Shown here piece after piece: positions 12,443 to 18,430 of a DNA stretch of 23,004 bases (position 1 is its first letter; the number at the start of each line of letters is the position of its first letter). The notes under the pieces are model-generated. The model made no database searches, was not told the DNA's origin, and worked only from the letters and a program-made list of their open reading frames with translations. This stretch comes from an uncultured Synechococcus sp. (lineage in GTDB: Bacteria > Cyanobacteriota > Cyanobacteriia > PCC-6307 > Cyanobiaceae): NCBI GenBank assembly GCA_913020095.1, contig CAJWAH010000002.1:1-23004 (forward strand). Direction: 5' to 3'. The position numbers were made by a program, and so were the translations under genes.

Positions 12443-12973
12443 ATGCGTCTGACATTTGTTCCAATCCATGTGTTTCGTGAAACCCCAGCTGTGACGTTCT
12501 TTGATGCCAGTGTCGAGGGGAGTAATGGCACTGATGTTGTTGCCCATCATGGTTCTGCAATCTCGCCGCCCGATGATGAGCAAGGTGAGCAATATTATGT
12601 TCATCAACACCAGATTGATCACAACTTGGTCTTAGAGGGTGGTCGTGTCTACACCCTGCTCAACCCTCAGTGGGACCAGCCGCACCATGTCATTCATTTG
12701 ATTCGAGCCATGGGGGCGCTGCAAATACCCATTGGTACGTTCCACCGCTCTGTTTCAAGCGAAAGCGGCAGCGTGGTGCTGAACCAATCCATTCGTGATC
12801 AGGCGTTTGATTTCGCCACGGAGTTCATTCCGGTCTCCTTGCATGAGAACCGCGCGCTTCAAGCGGCCCGCGCCCAGATGCCCTGGGTGTGGACGTTTCG
12901 CGATGGCCACATCTGCCGTTCTCTTGGCCTCGAGGGAGGTGAGGGTGCCAGTTGCTTGCCATTAAGCGCCTGA
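12443..12973 (+). CDS. Cupin-like protein, probably frameshifted near its C-terminus
   Basis: ATG 12443 has an excellent ribosome site (AAAAGGAGGCGGT). The 176-aa frame has a cupin-type core: H54-Q-H56-Q-I-D-H60 followed by L-V-L-E65-G-G-R-V-Y, and later P96-I-G98-T-F-H101, which fits the cupin 2 motif P-x-G-x2-H exactly. Cupin 1 is atypical because His60 or Asn61 stands where Glu is usual, although Glu65 is near. A metal-dependent dioxygenase, isomerase or binding role is possible. The frame closes at TGA 12971, but an adjacent frame runs on for 46 codons to 13106 in family-like sequence, so the original protein was probably about 220 aa. It is the third gene of the OsmC operon. Confidence 0.7.
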   Translation: MRLTFVPIHVFRETPAVTFFDASVEGSNGTDVVAHHGSAISPPDDEQGEQYYVHQHQIDHNLVLEGGRVYTLLNPQWDQPHHVIHLIRAMGALQIPIGTFHRSVSSESGSVVLNQSIRDQAFDFATEFIPVSLHENRALQAARAQMPWVWTFRDGHICRSLGLEGGEGASCLPLSA

Positions 12974-13106
12974 CTGGTTCCAGCAGGCCAAGCCGCTGTT
13001 CCCGGTGTTCTGGGAGGAGCTTTGCAACGAGCTCGGAATCAAGGTGGTGCGCGAAGGGGCGTTCAGCTGGTATCCCCACCCAGAGATTGCAGCCGCCCTA
13101 GGCTGA
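12966..13106 (+). pseudogene. Out-of-frame 3' end of the cupin-like gene
   Basis: From 12966 an open frame without a start codon encodes 46 residues, beginning A-P-D-W-F-Q-Q-A-K-P-L-F and ending P-H-P-E-I-A-A-A-L-G before TGA at 13104. It has good coding character and is preceded in frame by TAA at 12963, so it cannot be translated alone from the normal start. It joins the preceding gene naturally if one extra base is removed near 12962-12966 (…C-L-P-L then A-P-D-W-F). A real indel, a sequencing error or a programmed shift would all give this picture; I see no strong slippery sequence. Confidence 0.5.
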
Positions 13107-13198
13107 TCTCAGTAACCGTTTAGACCGTTCTCAGCTCATTTGGATTGACGTCGATCAACCCAAAAACCTTGGATCAAACCAAGAGAGGAGGGAGAGAG

Positions 13199-13369
13199 AT
13201 GAATCGCGAGGCTGTAATCGAATTTGTGCTCGAGCACTACAAGGCTGAAAACCATGGCCGCGTCGACTACGACGAATGCTTTGGTGATCACCTGGAGTGT
13301 TTGTCGGACGACAGTCTGTTGGCATGCCTGGCTTGGTATGAAGCGGAGGACTGGCTGGATCAGGTTTAA
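13199..13369 (+). CDS. 56-aa acidic protein
   Basis: ATG 13199 follows the purine-rich run AGAGAGGAGGGAGAGAG, a very strong ribosome site. The product, MNREAVIEFVLEHYKAENHG onward to A-W-Y-E-A-E-D-W-L-D-Q-V, is soluble, acidic, mostly helical, with two Cys (D-E-C-F and L-E-C-L). There is no signal or membrane segment. It sits 48 bp before the SMR transporter gene on the same strand. A start at 13145 would place the ribosome site inside the gene and is rejected. No family recognised. Confidence 0.7.
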   Translation: MNREAVIEFVLEHYKAENHGRVDYDECFGDHLECLSDDSLLACLAWYEAEDWLDQV

Positions 13370-13417
13370 GAACCAGGCTTGCAGGGCTGCTAGGCCTAGG
13401 GCTGCGCTGACGTTGTG

Positions 13418-13750
13418 ATGCTTCCTGCTTGGTCTTTGCTGCTCCTGGCGATTGCCGCTGAGGTGATTGGCACCTCATGCCTGAAGCTTTCCGATGGTTT
13501 CAGCCGCTTATGGCCATCTGTTGTGGTGTTGCTGGCCTACAGCACCTCGATGCTGTTGCTATCGCGGGTGGTGCAGACCATTCCCTTAGGCATCACCTAT
13601 GCCCTGTGGAGTGGCATCGGAATTGTGGCCATCGTGCTGGTGGGTCTGCTGGTCTACCGGCAAGTACCCACCTCAACCCAGCTGTTCGGCATGGCGTTGA
13701 TCACAGCAGGGGTGGTGATGGTGAATGTCACCAGCCCACACCAGGGCTGA
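13418..13750 (+). CDS. Small multidrug resistance (SMR) transporter, EmrE/Sug type
   Basis: The 110-aa protein has four predicted transmembrane helices, the standard SMR size. Glu15 in A-I-A-A-E-V-I-G-T-S matches the essential Glu14 of EmrE, and Y-A-L-W-S-G-I-G-I-V matches the Tyr60/Trp63 region. These proteins work as antiparallel dimers exporting cationic compounds or guanidinium against protons. Which subtype (Qac-like or Gdx-like) is not clear: L-K-L-S-D-G-F-S-R near helix 1 is common in drug-type members. The frame also begins with GTG at 13415 directly before the ATG chosen. The upstream 56-aa gene is on the same strand. Confidence 0.9.
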   Translation: MLPAWSLLLLAIAAEVIGTSCLKLSDGFSRLWPSVVVLLAYSTSMLLLSRVVQTIPLGITYALWSGIGIVAIVLVGLLVYRQVPTSTQLFGMALITAGVVMVNVTSPHQG

Positions 13751-13844
13751 GGTTTTGTACGATTGCTAAGTGCACATGTAGCTTTTGAAACTTTCCCCTG
13801 ATGGGTGATTTTTTAGTGTTGAGCTACTCAAAGAACTCGTAAGC

Positions 13845-14009
13845 GTGTTTGATTTCGCCGTCGAGTGGCCCAGAGTGGCAATTGAGATGTGTTGCGTGAC
13901 GGGGGCCATTATTTTGGGTAAACGTTTTCAAGAAGCCTCATTCTTTGCGGCGACTTTTTTGATCGGGCTCACGATTGTTGAGCTGTTCCTTGGTTTTGTT
14001 GTTGATTGA
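13845..14009 (+). CDS. 54-aa small membrane protein
   Basis: A GTG at 13845 opens a 54-codon frame ending in TGA at 14007. It encodes two hydrophobic stretches, about residues 12-24 (IEMCCVTGAIILG) and 31-53 (ASFFAATFLIGLTIVELFLG…), joined by a basic loop K-R-F-Q-E, so a hairpin in the membrane is likely. An internal ATG (13887) would give 40 residues. The ribosome site is weak. Its stop is directly followed by the stop of the minus-strand gene 14010. No family recognised. Confidence 0.5.
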   Translation: MFDFAVEWPRVAIEMCCVTGAIILGKRFQEASFFAATFLIGLTIVELFLGFVVD

Positions 14010-14171
14010 TCAGCTGTTGTCATCGCCTGCAGCGAGTCGTTGTTTGATCTCAGCCATCACCTGATTGGCCTGCTCGCTGATCACAGTGGCTTGCTGTGCA
14101 TCAGCAATGAAATCAGCTTCATATTTGAGCCAGTGGTAGCGGCGCTGCAATTGCTCGATCGTCATCACCAT
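14010..14171 (-). CDS. Small coiled-coil-like protein, 53 aa
   Basis: The product (MVMTIEQLQRRYHWLKYEAD…, ending A-E-I-K-Q-R-L-A-A-G-D-D-N-S) is helical throughout, rich in Gln, Glu, Ala and Lys, with heptad-like hydrophobic spacing and no Cys. Starts are ambiguous: ATG 14169-14171, a second ATG two codons on, or GTG 14202-14204 (64 aa). It abuts the convergent 54-aa membrane protein gene without a gap. No family recognised. Confidence 0.6.
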   Translation of the reverse strand: MVMTIEQLQRRYHWLKYEADFIADAQQATVISEQANQVMAEIKQRLAAGDDNS

Positions 14172-14251
14172 CGTTGAAAGCTGCTCAAACGATGGCGCGG
14201 CCACTCAGGGCTCTGTGGTTCGGCTTTCCCTATCCCAGCTGCAGCGAGCGT

Positions 14252-14518
14252 CTAGAAAATTCCGAGGGGCCCTTTTTTCTTTTTGCAGTAGCCGGCTCCA
14301 ATGTTCATCCAACCGGCTTTGCAAGCCTGCCCATGGGTTGGAGCCACTTCGTAGTACACCGGTGACACGCATGTTGTCCCCAGGGTGTTGACGTAGCCCA
14401 ATGGGCACTGGTCGTGCCCTGCCGCCTTGGGGATCTCCTTTTGAGCCAGTGCTGGCATCGGAGCCATCAGGAGGCTTCCTGCCCCACCGATCAGCAACAA
14501 ACGCATTGTGTTGGTCAT
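14252..14518 (-). CDS. Exported protein with two matching Cys loops, 88 aa
   Basis: ATG 14516-14518 starts a signal peptide (MTNTMRLLLIGGAGSLLMAP, then M-P-A-L-A with cleavage before Q26). The mature domain has exactly four Cys in two equal loops: C38-P-L-G-Y-V-N-T-L-G-T-T-C50 and C66-K-A-G-W-M-N-I-G-A-G-Y-C78. Both are C-x11-C with G at +3, an aromatic at +4 and N at +6, so the domain looks like an internal duplication stabilised by two disulfides. The C-terminus is K-K-K-K-G-P-L-G. Longer starts (to 14590) place extra residues before the signal. The gene is divergent from the 55-aa gene at 14577. No family recognised. Confidence 0.7.
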   Translation of the reverse strand: MTNTMRLLLIGGAGSLLMAPMPALAQKEIPKAAGHDQCPLGYVNTLGTTCVSPVYYEVAPTHGQACKAGWMNIGAGYCKKKKGPLGIF

Positions 14519-14576
14519 GGTGTGAACAGCAGTCGAGGTGTCAGCGTCACTAGAAAGGAAGAGCATCTGCTGCTCA

Positions 14577-14744
14577 ATGGTCAAAGCCAAATCCGAAGCC
14601 GAGAGTCCTGAGTGGCACCGTGCTCAGATTGAGGCCTGCCTCGAGCGGCTGAAATCGCCCAGCCTCACGGAGGAAGGCCTTGAGCTGTGGGAGGGCTATT
14701 TGCTGCACCATCAGCAGCGCCTCAAGCAACTGGAAGGCCGCTAA
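14577..14744 (+). CDS. 55-aa charged helical protein
   Basis: ATG 14577 gives MVKAKSEAESPEWHRAQIEA onward to H-H-Q-Q-R-L-K-Q-L-E-G-R. The protein is soluble and helical with a single Cys, and alternates acidic and basic residues, as in a helical hairpin. A GTG at 14538 would add 13 residues (S-A-S-L-E-R-K-S-I-C-C-S) and bring the AGAAAGGAAGAG purine run inside the gene. It is convergent with the lipoprotein gene 14754 (9-bp gap). No family recognised. Confidence 0.6.
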   Translation: MVKAKSEAESPEWHRAQIEACLERLKSPSLTEEGLELWEGYLLHHQQRLKQLEGR

Positions 14745-14753
14745 ATCTCTGCC

Positions 14754-14948
14754 CTAGTTGGCGTCTTCTGCCTTGGTATCGGCATCATCAGCTTTTTTGT
14801 CTGCCTCAATCGCTGATTCCTTGTTGCATTCAATGCGCTCAGCTTCGGTGCTGGCTTTCTCAAGGCAGGCTTTGCGCTCTGGCGAGAGGCTTTCGCCGCT
14901 GCAGGCTGCAAGCACCACAGTCATCAGAGCCAGCAAGAACAATTTCAT
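14754..14948 (-). CDS. Small lipoprotein, 64 aa
   Basis: The signal peptide MKLFLLALMTVVLAAC ends in a clear lipobox (V-L-A-A-C16), so the protein should be lipid-anchored. The mature 49 residues have two more Cys (K-A-C-L-E and I-E-C-N-K) about 13 apart and an extended Ala/Asp/Lys/Glu tail (D-K-K-A-D-D-A-D-T-K-A-E-D-A-N) that is probably helical or disordered. The C-x12-C arrangement with helical surroundings recalls small entericidin-like or coiled-coil lipoproteins only loosely. It is divergent from the DJ-1 gene, 127 bp away. Confidence 0.75.
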   Translation of the reverse strand: MKLFLLALMTVVLAACSGESLSPERKACLEKASTEAERIECNKESAIEADKKADDADTKAEDAN

Positions 14949-15075
14949 GGCTTCACTCCATCGTCTATTGATTTGTTAGCCAGCAGCGCAAAAGAAGGCC
15001 GCAACAAATCGCAGTACCTGCTCTTTCACGAGTTGAGCCTTGCCAGATTGCTCCTCAGGCCTTGGCGTGTTGTTG

Positions 15076-15684
15076 ATGGGACCAACGCAGACGGCATTGA
15101 TACCCGTCGCCCAAGGCAATGAAGACATTGAGGTCATCGCTCTGATTGACGTGCTGCGCCGAGGCGGGCTGCAGGTTGTTGTAGCCAGCCTCGATGATCA
15201 AGAGGTGGTGACCTTGATGAAAGGAACGCGCCTGGTTGTTGATGCTGCTTTTCAGTCAGTGATCGATCAACCCTGGGATGTCATTGCTGTACCCGGTGGG
15301 ATTCCCGGTGCGATGAATCTGGCGGAGTCGTCCCCATTACGGGAGCGTTTGCTACGTCAGCACCTCAGGGGCGGAGTGGTTGCTGGAATTTGTCTGGCTC
15401 CAGCGTTGGTGCTCAAACCAGCGGGTGTTCTGGAGGCCATGGAGACGGTGACGGGTAATCCGTTGGCCATTCGTACACCGCAGCAGAGTTGGCCGGCTGA
15501 TCATTTCACCAAGCTGTTGGGCAGCAACTTTGATCCCAAGGCCCGGGTGATCAGTGATCAGAAACAGCGCATTGTGCTGTCGCAAACACCTGGCACAGCG
15601 ATTGAATTCGCCATTGCCATCGTGCGGATGCTGTGCGGTGAGGACGCTGCTGTGGCCATCGAGAATTACTTTTTGGTTCGCTAG
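15076..15684 (+). CDS. DJ-1/PfpI family protein
   Basis: The 202-aa product has the DJ-1 fold signatures. The N-terminal strand and first helix read L-I-P-V-A-Q-G-N-E-D-I-E19-V-I-A-L-I-D-V-L-R-R-G-G, where Glu19 aligns with the Glu18 of human DJ-1. The nucleophile elbow is V-A-G-I-C106-L-A-P, equivalent to Cys106 of DJ-1. A-V-P-G-G (72-75) is the usual loop. DJ-1 members act as redox sensors, chaperones or deglycase-type enzymes; the role here is unknown. I chose ATG 15076 rather than TTG 15040, which adds a Ser/Cys-rich 12 residues. The 3' end is followed by a hairpin (15699-15723) that serves the opposite strand. Confidence 0.88.
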   Translation: MGPTQTALIPVAQGNEDIEVIALIDVLRRGGLQVVVASLDDQEVVTLMKGTRLVVDAAFQSVIDQPWDVIAVPGGIPGAMNLAESSPLRERLLRQHLRGGVVAGICLAPALVLKPAGVLEAMETVTGNPLAIRTPQQSWPADHFTKLLGSNFDPKARVISDQKQRIVLSQTPGTAIEFAIAIVRMLCGEDAAVAIENYFLVR

Positions 15685-15698
15685 GCCTCATCACAAAA

Positions 15699-15723
15699 AA
15701 TCCCCCCGCTCAGCGAGGGGATT
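15699..15723 (-). terminator. Intrinsic terminator for the 54-aa gene at 15742
   Basis: AATCCCC (15699-15705) pairs with GGGGATT (15717-15723), with further pairing of CGCT/GCG inside. A run of A on the plus-strand left side (15695-15700) becomes a T-run on the minus-strand transcript, so it ends the minus-strand gene. It may also serve the DJ-1 transcript weakly, from the other side. Confidence 0.7.
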
Positions 15724-15741
15724 CGACGTTGAGCTACCGGG

Positions 15742-15906
15742 TTAAGCGGCCGAAATGCTCAAGGGTGCGGCAGGGAAGCTCGTGGGCATCGGATCAGGCT
15801 GGCCTTCAGCAATGGCCTTGGCGCGTTTGTACATGAAGCTGTGGGTAGCGCCTTGCGCTTCCATCGCGGCGGCAACAACGGCCCAATTGCGAATTTCGGT
15901 GGTCAT
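15742..15906 (-). CDS. 54-aa conserved-looking small protein
   Basis: ATG 15904-15906, TAA 15742-15744. The product MTTEIRNWAVVAAAMEAQGA continues with T-H-S-F-M-Y-K-R-A-K-A-I-A-E-G and ends in a Pro/Ser/Ala-rich tail. It is soluble, one helix-rich half followed by a flexible tail, with no Cys. Its own intrinsic terminator at 15699-15723 lies 18 bp beyond the stop, so it appears to be a single-gene transcript. Function unknown. Confidence 0.7.
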   Translation of the reverse strand: MTTEIRNWAVVAAAMEAQGATHSFMYKRAKAIAEGQPDPMPTSFPAAPLSISAA

Positions 15907-16050
15907 GCTTAATCAGCAAGAGATGGCGACACCATCGCCAAGCTGCTGAGTGCGCTGTGCGCGCAATACCCGTACCCAATGCCGTACAACAATCCACCGG
16001 ACTGGCTGCTAGCAGAAAGCCGCCCCTCAAGGGAGGAGCGGCTTTCGTGA
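15905..16050 (+). pseudogene. Possible broken small gene
   Basis: An ATG at 15905 opens MLNQQEMATPSPSC then stops. One base to the left in phase, a 42-codon open frame (15922-16050) has good coding character (D-G-D-T-I-A-K-L-L-S-A-L-C-A-Q-Y-P-Y-P-M) but lacks a start. A single missing base near 15922 would join them. The 3' part runs through a long inverted repeat (16016-16045), which speaks against a real gene end. Low confidence; it may be chance. Confidence 0.2.
16016..16045. terminator. Strong stem-loop AAAGCCGC/GCGGCTTT
   Basis: Eight-bp arms (16016-16023 and 16038-16045) with a further CCCT/AGGG-type inner pairing can form a long hairpin. No extended T-run follows on either side, so it may be a bidirectional terminator or an RNA-stabilising stem between the regions to its left and right. 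Confidence 0.45.
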
Positions 16051-16057
16051 TGGCTGA

Positions 16058-16248
16058 TTGGGCAGCGTCTGGTCAAAGGCGAACCTGGGGCCAAGGGTCC
16101 AGGTGTATCGGGCGGACTCCTATGGGGCACCTCAACGATGCAGAGAAGTGGCGCTGAATCGACATCCAGTCGGTGGTCAACTCAGCTCCTCGCCCACGCT
16201 TTGTGGAGACTGTTGGAGCAGGCGCCTCGCTCAGAGTGCTGCGGTTGA
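16058..16248 (+). pseudogene. Frameshifted small gene, resembling DUF1651
   Basis: One frame (from TTG 16058) reads G-P-R-V-Q-V-Y-R-A-D-S-Y-G-A-P-Q-R-C-R-E and then degenerates. The frame one base back continues as Q-L-L-A-H-A-L-W-R-L-L-E-Q-A-P-R-S-E, ending in TGA at 16246. Together they resemble the short picocyanobacterial DUF1651 pattern as I remember it (P-R-V…, G-x-P, R…, then A-x-x-L-W-x-x-L). One lost base around 16166-16180 would explain the break. No good start codon is visible and the N-terminal part is missing or decayed. The family link is from memory and uncertain. Confidence 0.35.
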
Positions 16249-16464
16249 TGTCTCAGGTGGCGTGTCGTCCATTGGGCGCCTCCGTGTTCGATGCCCATAC
16301 TTTTGCCCTGCCGGTGGTCAAAGGCAATGCGCCTTAATGCCGATGGACTTAGCCGCCGGCCTTGATCAGATTGGGGTGCCGTTTGCTTAGCGGCAGGGAC
16401 AGCAGCCCGCCCAGCAAGCGACTGGCATAGCGTTGGCTCCATCGCAAAAAGAAAGCAAGGGCGG

Positions 16465-16842
16465 ATGAGCAAGGCGATGAATCGAGGGGCACAAATCACC
16501 CTTGCCTGCGGCCTGATCGTTGCTGCCATCGCCGGTTTCAAGGGCTGCCAGCAGACAGCCAGGCTGAATCGCCCAGTGGCTACTGAAGGAATTCCTGAAG
16601 GCCACGAGTACTTGATGCGCACCGAAACGGGCAGCGACTTTTACACCAAGCTCAAAAGCACCAACTACGCAGTGCGCGAGATCTCAGCGCATCGCATTGA
16701 TGCCACCGGCAGAGCCTCCAGCGACTTGAACTTCAATCTGGATTGCTACGGCAACCAAGTGGCCATCGGTCAATTGGGCAGTGGCTGGGTGCCGATCCAA
16801 CCCAGCAGCGTGGGTGAAGCCATGGCCAAGCGCTACTGCTGA
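16465..16842 (+). CDS. Membrane-anchored exported protein, 125 aa
   Basis: ATG 16465 follows an AAGG-containing purine stretch. Residues 8-24 (AQITLACGLIVAAIAGF) form a signal anchor. The outer part has a polar domain with Cys28 just after the anchor and a widely spaced pair Cys94 and C-terminal Cys125, plus aromatic-rich strands (GHEYLMRTETGSDFYTKL). No lipobox is present. It stands alone, with its stop 3 bp from that of the convergent 17.6-kb gene. No family recognised. Confidence 0.7.
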   Translation: MSKAMNRGAQITLACGLIVAAIAGFKGCQQTARLNRPVATEGIPEGHEYLMRTETGSDFYTKLKSTNYAVREISAHRIDATGRASSDLNFNLDCYGNQVAIGQLGSGWVPIQPSSVGEAMAKRYC

Positions 16843-16845
16843 GGC

Positions 16846-17643
16846 TCAGCCCGCCTGAATCAATTGCTCCTCGAGGAGCTGGTTGAAATGCAGAAGTTGC
16901 TCATCGCTGAGCTGCTGGCGGCTGGCTTTCCCAAACTGCTCTTCCAACAATTGGCGGCCTTGGGCCGCACCCCACTGCAACTGCCCCAGCAGCTCATCAC
17001 TGCAACGCAGCAAATCGGGCCGGCGCAGGGGCACCGGCGCTGAACCTGGTGCGCAGCCGGGCTCGAGGCAACGCAAGGCCTTGAGATAGGCCACCACATC
17101 GGCGTAATTCACCAGCCGGGTGCGGCTGGGATGGCCAAAAGCGCGCTGCAGGAATTCACCCTCTTGCTCACGCTGCCAGCCCAGCCGCTGCAGCTCCATC
17201 TCCACAGCCGTGAGCTCTTCGCTCCAATCCTCGGGCTCCGCCGGTGGCTCATGGACTGGCTCTGGCATTACCGCAAGCTCAGTTGGCGCTGGAGCCGGTG
17301 CTGGTGCAGGCGGCGGCGGCTCTGGGGTGGGCTGAAGTTCGAGCTGAGGCTGGGGAGGCGGCGATGGGGGCGCAGTGTCGGGAACTGGCGCTGGGGCGGC
17401 CACAGGCGCAGGCGCAGGAGCTGTGGCGCGAGCCGGAGCCGGATTTCGTGCTGGCGGCTGAGCCACCGCCTGGGCCAGGCGCTGACGCGCCCTGTCTTCA
17501 GCCATTTCGGCGGTGCTGCCTTCCCCCAAAGCCGACTGCAGCGCAGCCCCTTGACCGGCCGTGATCCGCACGATCACCCGCTGGGCATCGGCGTGGAGAA
17601 GTTCCACCAAACCAGCAGCAGTAGGGGTGGCGTCTCGGCCCAT
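16846..17643 (-). CDS. Pro/Ala-linker protein with a duplicated C-terminal helical module
   Basis: The 265-aa protein has three parts. Residues 1-62 form a compact N-terminal domain (V-I-V-R-I-T-A-G-Q-G-A-A-L-Q). Residues about 63-138 are a Pro/Ala-rich, P-A-P-A-type disordered linker. The C-terminus has two copies of a roughly 38-residue unit starting at Trp156 and Trp224, which align without gaps: W-x7-F/L-L-x3-F-G-x2-S-R-x2-L-x8-(Y/F)-x2-L. From memory, similar W…FG.sR..L modules occur in cyanobacterial recombination-associated proteins, which is only a hint. I use ATG 17641-17643 over the adjacent TTG. The gene is divergent from terC, 49 bp away. Confidence 0.7.
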   Translation of the reverse strand: MGRDATPTAAGLVELLHADAQRVIVRITAGQGAALQSALGEGSTAEMAEDRARQRLAQAVAQPPARNPAPARATAPAPAPVAAPAPVPDTAPPSPPPQPQLELQPTPEPPPPAPAPAPAPTELAVMPEPVHEPPAEPEDWSEELTAVEMELQRLGWQREQEGEFLQRAFGHPSRTRLVNYADVVAYLKALRCLEPGCAPGSAPVPLRRPDLLRCSDELLGQLQWGAAQGRQLLEEQFGKASRQQLSDEQLLHFNQLLEEQLIQAG

Positions 17644-17677
17644 CAAGGCGATCTCAACCGGTGCTTTCTAGGCTGCC

Positions 17678-17692
17678 GGCACGACCGGTGCC
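17678..17692. promoter_or_regulatory. Inverted repeat GGCAC-N5-GTGCC at the TerC start
   Basis: The palindrome ends exactly at the ATG of the TerC gene. ACCGGTGC also occurs as a direct repeat at 17657 and 17684. In the roughly 49-bp divergent gap shared by two genes this could be an operator, or a hairpin hiding the TerC ribosome site. Evidence is positional only. Confidence 0.35.
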
Positions 17693-18430
17693 ATGGAAGC
17701 GTCCACTAGCTCAGCCCTCACTCCCCTGCTGCATGCGGCCGACGCATGGCAGGAAGTGGCCCTGCTCCTGCCAGTGCTAATCGGGCTTGAGATCGTTCTC
17801 TCCGCCGACAACGCCATTGCTTTGGCGGCAATCGCCCGCAAACAACCGGATCCAGCAGCCCAACAGCGGGCCTTGAACCTGGGGCTGGTGTTTGCCTTGC
17901 TGTTCCGGGTGGTGTTGATCCTGGCGGCTCAGTGGGTGCTGAACTTCCGTCCGTTGATGGGTGCCGGTGCGGTGTATCTGCTCTGGCTCTGCTTGAGCCA
18001 CTTTTTTTTGCAGTCCGCCAACGACGATGACGCCGCAACCGAAGAGTCCCCAGGACCGGCAGAAGCAGCCGCAAAATCCTTGGCGGCAACAGCGTTCACC
18101 ATCGCGCTGACCGACTTGGCGTTTTCCCTCGACAGCGTGGCGGCAGCGGTTGCCGTTAGCGACCGGATCGCCCTAGTGATCACCGGTGGGGTGGTGGGGG
18201 TCGTGGCGCTGCGCTTGAGCTCAGGATTGTTCATCCGCTTGCTGCAGCGCTACCGGCGCTTAGAGGCGGCGGGATATCTAGCCGTTGGCCTCGTGGGGAT
18301 TCAACTCAGTGTGCGGGTGTTTCGCCCCGATGTGGAATTGCCGGAATGGGCGTTGCTCCTGCTGGTGGCAGTGCTGTTCCTCTGGGGATTTTCAGCTCAA
18401 CAGCCCGACACAGGTGAGGTTCAGCCATGA
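17693..18430 (+). CDS. TerC family integral membrane protein
   Basis: The 245-aa protein has about seven hydrophobic segments and the two TerC half-motifs: G-L-E33-I-V-L-S-A-D39-N40-A-I-A-L near the N-terminus and T-D142-L-A-F-S-L-D148-S-V-A-A-A-V-A-V-S in the middle. They mark an internal duplication; the buried acidic residues are metal-ligand candidates. A soluble, acidic loop (about 110-128, NDDDAATEESPGPAEAAAKS) separates the halves. Family members export Mn2+ or assist metal loading of exported enzymes, so a metal role is likely. It overlaps the downstream DUF6464 gene by 4 bp (ATGA), so both are translationally coupled. Start at ATG 17693. Confidence 0.85.
   Translation: MEASTSSALTPLLHAADAWQEVALLLPVLIGLEIVLSADNAIALAAIARKQPDPAAQQRALNLGLVFALLFRVVLILAAQWVLNFRPLMGAGAVYLLWLCLSHFFLQSANDDDAATEESPGPAEAAAKSLAATAFTIALTDLAFSLDSVAAAVAVSDRIALVITGGVVGVVALRLSSGLFIRLLQRYRRLEAAGYLAVGLVGIQLSVRVFRPDVELPEWALLLLVAVLFLWGFSAQQPDTGEVQP

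Noticed and set aside
16182..16622. 146-codon minus-strand ORF
   Set aside because: It runs antisense through the start of the 16465 gene and the broken gene at 16058, has no ribosome site and no recognisable pattern.
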